Shown in pieces: positions 57,794-64,000 of a stretch of 64,000 nt of DNA (within the stretch, counting starts at the first letter, position 1; the number at the start of each line of letters is the position of its first letter). The position numbers and the translations under genes are program-made. The DNA comes from Saprospiraceae bacterium. GTDB taxonomy: Bacteria; Bacteroidota; Bacteroidia; Chitinophagales; Saprospiraceae. Location of the stretch: positions 62,001 to 126,000 of the forward strand of contig JAEUUU010000166.1 of the NCBI GenBank assembly GCA_016787345.1. The letters run 5' to 3'. Below the pieces are notes generated by a model. That model saw nothing but the letters and a program-made list of their open reading frames with translations. It had not been told where the DNA came from and did not search any database.

Positions 57794-58662
57794 TTTCGGC
57801 GGAAAGGTTTGAGCATTTGAGCAAAAAAGCCGTGCGGATATTCATCTACTTCGTCAAAACCGAGTTTGATGTCGCGGCCGTTGCCGGGCATCCAGTCGGT
57901 ACGAAACAGGTAATCCCACAACGAAAGAGAGATGCCGTAATTGACGCCGTAACTTCCCTTGGGAATGTCTTTTGCGTGGTGCCAGATGTGCATCTGCGGG
58001 TTGTTAAATATGTATTTCAAAGGCCCCAGGGGCAGGTAAATATTGGCGTGGTTGAGGTGGCCGATGAGTATGGTGAACAGGTGCACCAGAATAAAATCCT
58101 GGATGCCGAAACCGATCATGGCCAGCGGCAAATATTCGATGCTCCGGTACACCACGGTTTCCATAAAGTGATACCTCAGGTGTGCGGCATACCCCATTTC
58201 CCGAACAGAATGATGCACCTTATGCACCTCCCACAACCATGGAACGCGGTGTAGCAAGCGATGTACATTCCACTGAATAAAATCGCGCACCAGAAACAAA
58301 ATCAACAATTGAACCCAGTAGGGCAGGCTGCCGACATTGATCGCAACCAGGTTGCGAATACCGAAGGTGCTAGCCAAAAACTGGTTGAACGCTTTGACCA
58401 CGACGTCCGACAAAGCAGCGTAACCGATCAGACCGAACAGGAAAAAGTTGAAAAACATGTAGAAGGTATCGAGCCAGAAATCTTCCCGGATCGCCTTCTG
58501 GTTTTTTCGCCAGGGGAACAACAATTCCAGTAGATAAACCAAGGCTGAAAGCGCGATCAGCCAATAAAAATAGTTGCCCCAGTGCGGGTTGAGCACCGTT
58601 TGCCACAGGTATCCGGCATAGCCGGTAAAACTGGTCTTGAATGTTTGCCAATACGTTTCCAT
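57790..58662 (-). CDS. Fatty acid hydroxylase/sterol desaturase family protein
   Basis: A 290-residue integral membrane di-iron enzyme. Histidine boxes: HRLLH (about residue 137), HKVHH (about 150) and PQMHIWHH (about 228), matching the HX3H, HX2HH, HX2HH set. Four to five transmembrane helices lie at about 30-50, 65-85, 108-130 and 175-210. Family members hydroxylate or desaturate lipids using oxygen and an electron donor. A lipid role inside a sulfur-oxidation block is unexpected and may mean lipid remodelling with quinone or cytochrome activity. The start at 58662 (METYW) is one of two close Met codons. Confidence 0.9.
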   Translation of the reverse strand: METYWQTFKTSFTGYAGYLWQTVLNPHWGNYFYWLIALSALVYLLELLFPWRKNQKAIREDFWLDTFYMFFNFFLFGLIGYAALSDVVVKAFNQFLASTFGIRNLVAINVGSLPYWVQLLILFLVRDFIQWNVHRLLHRVPWLWEVHKVHHSVREMGYAAHLRYHFMETVVYRSIEYLPLAMIGFGIQDFILVHLFTILIGHLNHANIYLPLGPLKYIFNNPQMHIWHHAKDIPKGSYGVNYGISLSLWDYLFRTDWMPGNGRDIKLGFDEVDEYPHGFFAQMLKPFRRK

Positions 58663-58689
58663 AATACGCTGCAAAGTTCGCCCGGAATG

Positions 58690-58728
58690 AAAATCGCGCC
58701 TGTGACATTAATCACGAGGCGCGATTTT
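58690..58728 (-). terminator. Terminator hairpin after the SoxB-like gene
   Basis: AAATCGCGCCT (58691-58701) pairs with AGGCGCGATTT (58717-58727); GTGA and TCAC extend the stem, loop CATTAA. On the minus strand it ends in TTTTCATT. Transcripts of the SoxB-like gene probably end or thin out here before the hydroxylase gene. Confidence 0.75.
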
Positions 58729-58733
58729 TCCGA

Positions 58734-60431
58734 TCAGCGGAATTCGTATTCGACACCCGAAACTTGTGTCAGCAAAGTCTGCGGCGCATCGAGTACCACG
58801 GCCGCCCCGGGTGGCGTGGGCGTTACAGGCGAGTTGGCTGCCAGGTATTCTTTCAACACGGGATGAAGCGTGTAAGGCATGTTTTTGCCGTCGCGAACAT
58901 TCGGAATCCGGCAAAGCATCGTCTCCGGATCGCCGTCGCGCTCACAGGCAGCCAGCGTGTAGGTACGAGCCGGATCGAGCGGCTGACCGGCTACGGTCAC
59001 ACTTTTCACCCGTTTGCCTTGTTCAGCAAAGGCGTAGAACTTCACTTCCATGCCGCGAAATTTGACTACCCAGCCCCCGAAACGTTTGGAGGCATCCTTG
59101 GAAAAAACGTTGTTCAGTTCCTTTTCCAGCCAGTTCAGGATTTGTTCGCCGGTGGCTTTGGCGGTGCGAACCGTGGCATCCACAGGCAGCATGTCGAAAA
59201 TATAACCCTCTGTGATCGGGATCAGGCCGTCTTTGTTTTTTGTACTGCGCGGCGGACAAAAACGGAATCCGTTGGACAACACGATGTCTACCTTGATCTT
59301 CCAGGCCAATGCGTCGAGTATCAGGGTATCTATGGTGTTTTCGACTACGAAATAGCGATAGAGCGGCACCGTGCTGTACCCGACCACCTTTTCAATATCT
59401 TTTACAAAGGGCGCTTCCAGTTCGTCGACAAGTTTGCTGACCGCCTTTTTGGGTTTGTACTTTCGAGCGTCCACTTCCATCAATTCGTAGGAGTTCGAGG
59501 TAATTTTCCCGTTTTCCACCGTCAGATCGAGCCTGCCGACAAAAGAGCCGAAGGCCCCCGGCTCCACCACTTTGGCGTATTTGCAGACAATGGGCGTACG
59601 TACCCGCTCGTGTGTGTCGCCGCCGAAAATATAGTCGACGCCCTCGCATTCCGGCATGTTGGCCAGTGCGATTTGCTGTGACAGGCCCAGGTGTGAGAGT
59701 AAAATGACAAAATCGCATTGTTCCTGTTCCCGCAATACTTTGACATAGTAGGCCAGGTTTTCCTCCGGTTTGGTATAAATAATTCCTTTCGAATAATTGG
59801 GCGACTGGCGCAGGGGCACCAGAGGATCGGTATACCCCAAAAAGCCGACTTTGACGCCCAGTCGCGACCAGGTGAAGTACGGCGGAAAGATCAGCTCGCC
59901 CTTTTTGCCGTCGCCTGCATCGTGAAACATATTGGCGCACACTTTGGGGGCTTCCAGACCGCCTAACAGCGATTGCATGGCTTTTTTGTAATAAACCACT
60001 TCCCAGTTGCCCGGCAAATAAAGGTCGTATCCGAGGCTGTCGAGGATCGGCGAGATGGCTTTGCCAGTGGTTTTTACCGACAGTTCACTCCCTTGAAACA
60101 TATCTCCCGTATCCACAATGAAGGTGTTTGGGTTCTTTTTGCGCACCTGATCGAACAAGGTGGCCAACTGGGCATAACCCGCTGTTTGTCGGAACACCAT
60201 GCCGTCGTTTTCCCAAAACATCTCATCGTGCGGGTGAATCTGGCAATGGACATCGGTGGTTTGTAGAATAGTCAGCGTGCCGTTGGCGGGCGGCGTTTCC
60301 ATTTCCTGCAGAGGCGCCTGCGTGGACTCCGCAATGGTGGAAGCTACGGCAGTGCCGGCCAGTGGCGATAGGCCAGCGCCCAGTCCGGTAAGCAGCGACT
60401 GGCGGAGAAATTTACGACGTGAAGAGGGCAT
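58734..60431 (-). CDS. SoxB/5'-nucleotidase family metallophosphatase
   Basis: A 565-residue exported protein with a twin-arginine signal (SSRRKFLRQSLL, residues 3-14). The metallophosphoesterase domain shows TTDVHCQ (Asp60, His62), VDTGDMFQG (Asp107/110), PGNWE (Asn142, with Trp143 where nucleotidases have His), ILLSHLGL and GGDTHERV; a 5'-nucleotidase C-terminal domain follows (about 330-530; SNGFRFCP, DMLPVDAT). The substitution of Trp for His in GNHE and the neighbours (thiosulfate dehydrogenase, sulfide oxidoreductase) point to SoxB, which cleaves sulfate off a sulfur carrier, but a nucleotidase cannot be excluded. It overlaps the TsdA-like stop by one base (TAATG). Confidence 0.82.
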   Translation of the reverse strand: MPSSRRKFLRQSLLTGLGAGLSPLAGTAVASTIAESTQAPLQEMETPPANGTLTILQTTDVHCQIHPHDEMFWENDGMVFRQTAGYAQLATLFDQVRKKNPNTFIVDTGDMFQGSELSVKTTGKAISPILDSLGYDLYLPGNWEVVYYKKAMQSLLGGLEAPKVCANMFHDAGDGKKGELIFPPYFTWSRLGVKVGFLGYTDPLVPLRQSPNYSKGIIYTKPEENLAYYVKVLREQEQCDFVILLSHLGLSQQIALANMPECEGVDYIFGGDTHERVRTPIVCKYAKVVEPGAFGSFVGRLDLTVENGKITSNSYELMEVDARKYKPKKAVSKLVDELEAPFVKDIEKVVGYSTVPLYRYFVVENTIDTLILDALAWKIKVDIVLSNGFRFCPPRSTKNKDGLIPITEGYIFDMLPVDATVRTAKATGEQILNWLEKELNNVFSKDASKRFGGWVVKFRGMEVKFYAFAEQGKRVKSVTVAGQPLDPARTYTLAACERDGDPETMLCRIPNVRDGKNMPYTLHPVLKEYLAANSPVTPTPPGAAVVLDAPQTLLTQVSGVEYEFR

Positions 60432-61594
60432 TATTTTTTCTGGTTTTGTTTTTGAAATGCGATGATAGGCTGAAACGGCCCGAATTTGTGTTGTATCTCG
60501 GGGAAAGTGTCCTTAAACGGTCCAAACGGGTGATCATACGGCTTCTTGCCAATTTCCGGCCAGTCCGTCGAGAGGAAAGGGTGGGGCGGGCGTGGTTGCG
60601 CATTGATAAATGCCGCAACGTCCCAGGCTTCTTCGTCGCTCAGCTGCGGATTGTCGTGGCTTGCGCCGAATGGCATATTGGCTTTCACGTATCCGGCCAG
60701 CCTGGAAAGGCGGAAGAGGCCCGCACCCTGGTTGTAGCTGTTGTCGCCCCACAATGGAGGGTAATCGCGCGGACTATCGGGCATGGGCAGCCCCTGACCG
60801 TTGGCGCCGTGGCAGGAGGCGCACTGGGTTTGATAAACGAGTTTTCCGCGTTCGGGATCGGCCGCACGGTCGAGAAATGGCACTTCCACAAGGCCGGTAC
60901 CTTTGGGTTTTTCCCCTTTAGGTACGCCGGTGCCCAGCCATTCCATGTAGGCAATAATGGCGCGCATTTCGCGTCCGGTGGTGTCGATGGCCTGACCGTT
61001 GAGGCTGCGTTGAAAACAATCGTTGATGCGTTTCGGGATGGTTTCCATCGATCCGGAGCGGGCGCGCATCTGCGGATAAGTGCTGTTGACGGCAAAATAA
61101 TTGTTGCCAAAAGGTTTGGCGCCCGCGTCGAGGTGGCAACTTTGACAATTCAGGTTGTTGATCGAACCCGGTTTAATCATGCCGTTCGGACCGTAATAAT
61201 CCTGGGTATGCGCGATCAGATCGCGGCCGTAGGCGATTAATTCGCTGTGCGGGTCTGTTTGCAAGAGGTATTGGTCGGGCGCTTTCCACAACGCGGTCGG
61301 GTCGTATACAGGCATGTACCGGGCACGTGTTTCCGCTGCCAGTCGGGCGCTTTTCTCACGCGACGACCACCAAAGCACCGTGCCCATTACCACGAGCAAT
61401 ATCGCCAGCATTCGAATCACCACCCGCAAACGATTGAGAAACAACAATTGCCGGGAGACGGAAAACCGCGCCTGCGGGTGCTGCGCGATCTTCTGCTGCA
61501 GATAGGCCACACTTCCCGAAACCGCCAGAACACCGACCACCATTGCACCGACAACCAACCAAAAAACAGGATAATACAATGAGTTGACTTCCAT
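60431..61594 (-). CDS. tsdA: TsdA-like di-heme thiosulfate dehydrogenase
   Basis: A 387-residue membrane-anchored di-haem cytochrome c. Two N-terminal helices (about residues 8-30 and 58-77) come before the catalytic domain. The haem motifs are CQSCH (150-154) and CASCH (258-262). Cys193 in KRINDCFQRSLNG fits the unusual Cys haem ligand reported in TsdA, and KANMP (Lys304, Met307) fits the switching ligand region of the second haem. The tail DEEAWDVAAFINAQPRP is typical. TsdA joins two thiosulfates to tetrathionate and passes electrons to cytochromes or quinones. Start at 61594 was preferred because it gives the anchor. It is translationally coupled to the SoxB-like gene. Confidence 0.88.
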   Translation of the reverse strand: MEVNSLYYPVFWLVVGAMVVGVLAVSGSVAYLQQKIAQHPQARFSVSRQLLFLNRLRVVIRMLAILLVVMGTVLWWSSREKSARLAAETRARYMPVYDPTALWKAPDQYLLQTDPHSELIAYGRDLIAHTQDYYGPNGMIKPGSINNLNCQSCHLDAGAKPFGNNYFAVNSTYPQMRARSGSMETIPKRINDCFQRSLNGQAIDTTGREMRAIIAYMEWLGTGVPKGEKPKGTGLVEVPFLDRAADPERGKLVYQTQCASCHGANGQGLPMPDSPRDYPPLWGDNSYNQGAGLFRLSRLAGYVKANMPFGASHDNPQLSDEEAWDVAAFINAQPRPPHPFLSTDWPEIGKKPYDHPFGPFKDTFPEIQHKFGPFQPIIAFQKQNQKK

Positions 61595-61680
61595 AAAACA
61601 AAAGGCTAAATCAGAAAACCATTTTTTTCTGATACAAAGTTTGGCCAACGGCTGCTTATGCAACGTGACATTTCTCACGC

Positions 61681-61714
61681 AAAGAAAAAGCGCCTGTCAC
61701 ATTAACAGGCGCTT
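61681..61714 (-). terminator. Intrinsic terminator after the sulfide oxidoreductase
   Basis: AAGCGCCTGT (61688-61697) pairs with ACAGGCGCTT (61705-61714), loop CACATTA. On the minus strand it runs into TTTTTCTTT. It separates sqr from tsdA transcripts. Confidence 0.8.
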
Positions 61715-61742
61715 CACAGAAAATGTCGCTATGGGTCGCATG

Positions 61743-62936
61743 TCAGGCCAGGCCTTTCAGGATCGCAGACCAGTACATGCGAGGCAAAACTTGTTTTTTC
61801 AATTGGTACATCGTCCAGCGTTCCTTCGACTGATCGAAGGGAAAAGTTTCCATCGGCGTGTTGTTGTAGTCGAATTCGGCGAGCACCAGTTTGCCGTATC
61901 CTGTCACCAGCGGGCACGAAGTATAACCCAGGTATTGGGCGCTGGGTTGCTGACCGTTCATCACGTCGATGATGTTCTGAACCAGCACGGGCGCTTGTTT
62001 GCGGATAGCGGCGCCGGTTTTGGAAATGGGCAAACCTGCCGCATCACCGAGCGAGAAGATATTGCCGTAACGCACATGCCGCAGCGTCCCTTTATCCACA
62101 TCAACCCAACCGGCAGCGTTGGCCAGAGGGCTCGTCCGGACAAAATCGGGGGCGCTTTGCGGAGGCGTAACGTGAATCATGTCAAACTCCACTTCATACA
62201 CCTGATCCTTGTTGTCTTCTCCAAACCCTACGAAGGTCGCTTTTTTGTTGGGCCCGTCGATCTCTGTGAGATTGACGTTGAAGTTGAGTTTGATGTTGCT
62301 GCGTTTGCACACGTTCAGCAGCGTTTTTTCATAGTGTGGTACTGCAAACAGTTTACCCGCACCGCTCCAGTATTGAATATCAGCCTTGGGCAACAAGCCG
62401 TTTTTGCGGAAATAATCGGCAGCGAGGTACATGATCTTGTGCGGCGCGCCCCCGCATTTAACCGGGGTGGAAGGGTTGTGGAAAATGGCTTTTCCTCCCT
62501 TGAAATTTTTGAGACATTCGTAGGTGTAAGGCGCTGTTTCAAAGGAATAATTGCTGCAAACGTTGTTTTTACCCAGGGTTTCCGGCAGCCCTTTGATAGC
62601 CGACCAGTTGAGCTGAATCCCCGGACTGACGATCAAATAATCGTAACCCAGCTCACCGTCTTCCAGCAAAACCTTGTTAGACTCGGGATCAAAGCCGGTT
62701 GCTTTCGTTTTCAGCCAACTTACGCCCTTGGGCATTACTTCGGCCTCTTCCCGTACAGTCTCCTGAATATCAAACGCGCCGCCGCCGACAAGCGTCCAGG
62801 CAGGTTGATAGTAATGTTTGTCGGCGGCATCCACGATGGCAATATCCAGTTTCCGGTTCTTGCGCAGCAATTGGGCAGCCACTGAAATGCCGGCATTTCC
62901 ACCGCCGATAATGACAATTTGGTAGTGATTTTTCAT
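61743..62936 (-). CDS. sqr: Sulfide:quinone oxidoreductase, type II
   Basis: A 397-residue FAD enzyme that oxidises sulfide and reduces quinone. The FAD motif is IIGGGNAGISVA (residues 9-20), and the two redox cysteines are Cys161 in TPVKCGGAPHKI and Cys341 in TSCPLVTGYGK, which match the type II (mitochondrial-like SQOR) pattern rather than type I. A FSLGDAAGLP segment near 300 binds FAD. Type II enzymes hand sulfane sulfur to thiol acceptors such as glutathione or coenzyme A; here the likely cellular thiol is bacillithiol (bshC at 40931), which is inference. It lies upstream of tsdA. Confidence 0.93.
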   Translation of the reverse strand: MKNHYQIVIIGGGNAGISVAAQLLRKNRKLDIAIVDAADKHYYQPAWTLVGGGAFDIQETVREEAEVMPKGVSWLKTKATGFDPESNKVLLEDGELGYDYLIVSPGIQLNWSAIKGLPETLGKNNVCSNYSFETAPYTYECLKNFKGGKAIFHNPSTPVKCGGAPHKIMYLAADYFRKNGLLPKADIQYWSGAGKLFAVPHYEKTLLNVCKRSNIKLNFNVNLTEIDGPNKKATFVGFGEDNKDQVYEVEFDMIHVTPPQSAPDFVRTSPLANAAGWVDVDKGTLRHVRYGNIFSLGDAAGLPISKTGAAIRKQAPVLVQNIIDVMNGQQPSAQYLGYTSCPLVTGYGKLVLAEFDYNNTPMETFPFDQSKERWTMYQLKKQVLPRMYWSAILKGLA

Positions 62937-62963
62937 ACTTGTGCGTCAGCTTAGTTTTGATCA

Positions 62964-62971
62964 CAAAGGTC
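62964..62971 (-). promoter_or_regulatory. Putative -7 box (GACCTTTG) for sqr
   Basis: CAAAGGTC on the plus strand reads GACCTTTG on the minus strand, one base off TAnnTTTG, 28 bases before the sqr start at 62936. Confidence 0.3.
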
Positions 62972-63147
62972 TTCCCGGGGATCAAACCGAACTTTGCACT
63001 TTTCACCGGGCTAATGGTGTTTTTCGGGGATAATAAAATTAAATTACGGAACCGGGGCGCATCAACAAAAATGATTTTACACACACATCGAAATTCGCAT
63101 TTCCATCCTGCCAATAGCCTTTTATTCAAAGTGCACAATACAACGAA

Positions 63148-63178
63148 AGAGGCCATCCTGTACACCAGGACGGCCTCT
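63148..63178 (-). terminator. Terminator-like hairpin after the peroxiredoxin gene
   Basis: AGAGGCC (63148-63154) pairs with GGCCTCT (63172-63178), with an inner TCCTG/CAGGA pairing. The T tract on the minus strand is short (CTTTCGTT). Confidence 0.5.
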
Positions 63179-63205
63179 CATCAAAAAACAACTCCAGATG
63201 AATTC

Positions 63206-63853
63206 TTAGTTCAGATCGCGTTTGGCCAGGTAAAAGTCGACCATTTCGTAATTGCTTTTCAGGCGCGTATCCAGTTCGTCGAGTGTTTTGGGCGGCGGCA
63301 CGATGGCTTTTTCGCCCGGCTTCCAGTTCAGCGGAAGCGCGCACTTGTGCTCGTCGGCGGTTTGCAGCGCTACCAACACACGTTTGATTTCTTCCATGTT
63401 GCGGCCCACGTTGAGCGGGTAGTACATGATCAGTCGAATCTTGAAGTTCGGATCAATGAAAAACACGGCGCGAACGGCAGCGGTTTCGCTTTCGCCGGGC
63501 TGCAACATGCCATACGATTTGGCAACCGACATATCGAGGTCGGCGATGATCGGGAATTCGAACAGCACGCCGGTTTTTTCCCGCACGTTCTGTACCCATG
63601 CAATGTGTGCGTGGATGCTGTCGATACTGAGTCCGATCAGTTTGGTTTTATGTGCAGCGAAGAAGTCTTTTTCCAGGGCAAAGCCCGACATCTCTGTTGT
63701 ACATACCGGGGTAAAATCTGCCGGGTGGGAAAAGAGGATGGTCCAGGAGCCTTTCGCGTAGTCTGAAAAACGGAGTTTGCCCGTCGTCGTCATAGATTCG
63801 AAATCGGGAGCCAGGTCGCCGATACGGGGCATTGTTTGAACAGCAGTTTCCAT
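63206..63853 (-). CDS. Peroxiredoxin, 1-Cys (Prx6) type
   Basis: Reduces hydrogen peroxide and organic peroxides in the cytoplasm. The 215-residue length and HPADFTPVCTTE with peroxidatic Cys51 are typical of the Prx6 family; a C-terminal domain (about 165-215) with LPLNWKPGEKA and PPPKTLDELD is also as expected. No resolving cysteine near the C-terminus is visible, so a low-molecular-weight thiol probably completes the cycle. It lies 269 bases upstream of sqr on the same strand but has its own promoter-like element and terminator. Confidence 0.95.
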   Translation of the reverse strand: METAVQTMPRIGDLAPDFESMTTTGKLRFSDYAKGSWTILFSHPADFTPVCTTEMSGFALEKDFFAAHKTKLIGLSIDSIHAHIAWVQNVREKTGVLFEFPIIADLDMSVAKSYGMLQPGESETAAVRAVFFIDPNFKIRLIMYYPLNVGRNMEEIKRVLVALQTADEHKCALPLNWKPGEKAIVPPPKTLDELDTRLKSNYEMVDFYLAKRDLN

Positions 63854-63889
63854 AATTAATGCTTGGATGCTTTAAAATGAAGTGGAAGG

Positions 63890-63897
63890 CAAAGGTG
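63890..63897 (-). promoter_or_regulatory. Putative -7 box (CACCTTTG) for the peroxiredoxin gene
   Basis: CAAAGGTG on the plus strand reads CACCTTTG followed by C on the minus strand, one base off the consensus, 37 bases before the start at 63853. The rest of the window to 64000 shows nothing else. Confidence 0.35.
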
Positions 63898-64000
63898 CGC
63901 CGAACACCCCGGAGTGGTGTAGGACATTTAAGGGCGCTATTGGCACTTTTTACGGAATAGGGCAGGGACTTGTACTTTTCAAATACTATTTTGCACTTTT

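Overview
The window looks like ordinary chromosomal DNA of a Bacteroidota bacterium, probably a moderately GC-rich member of the Saprospiria (Lewinella/Haliscomenobacter-like); this placement is inference. The supporting signs are: several large secreted proteins ending in type IX secretion (T9SS) sorting-type domains, bacillithiol synthesis (BshC), DUF3667, DUF4349 and TlpA/DUF4369-type proteins, almost no Shine-Dalgarno sequences, and repeated promoter elements of the Bacteroidota form TAnnTTTG(C). I see no rRNA or tRNA gene, no transposase, no prophage and no CRISPR array.

Layout. 0-10 kb: outer-membrane barrel protein, tyrS, a LolC/E-type permease coupled to an HExxH protein, a rhodanese-fold protein lacking its catalytic Cys, DUF3667 membrane protein, thiolase, and a secreted protein of unknown function. 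9.6-14 kb: a minus-strand group of an SH3-type lipoprotein, a bifunctional phosphoglucose/phosphomannose isomerase, classical pgi and a DUF4349 protein. 14-20 kb: a lamin-tail-domain surface protein, an Omp85-type barrel, UspA and a small conserved partner. 20-31 kb: housekeeping genes (purL, a TlpA-like lipoprotein, an ABC ATPase, gatC, deoxynucleoside kinase, SDR, MmcQ/YjbR, a NicO-like membrane protein, a di-heme peroxidase, dus, cca). 31-41 kb: a secreted vanadium-haloperoxidase-like protein with MopE-type repeats, miaA, an acyltransferase, and a 1488-residue multi-domain surface protein. 41-50 kb: bshC, a Cys-rich lipoprotein beside a small HTH regulator, ettA, a membrane protein whose start codon lies inside an inverted repeat, a serine hydrolase, BI-1, GNAT and small conserved genes. 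50.5-55.4 kb: tamB.

55.4-63.9 kb is the most coherent functional block. All genes lie on the minus strand: peroxiredoxin, type II sulfide:quinone oxidoreductase, a TsdA-like di-heme thiosulfate dehydrogenase, a SoxB/5'-nucleotidase-family metallophosphatase overlapping it by one base, a fatty-acid-hydroxylase-family protein, a small membrane protein, a Kelch-type T9SS cargo and a periplasmic DsrE protein. Together they suggest oxidation of sulfide and thiosulfate with electrons passed to the quinone pool and cytochromes, without the SoxXAYZCD system in view.

Most intergenic gaps are short, and many hold a -7 box or an intrinsic terminator. Only two stretches of about 300 bases or more lack a gene (36095-36394 and 43516-43938). 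All assignments come from reading the sequence and from recalled family motifs; no database search was run.
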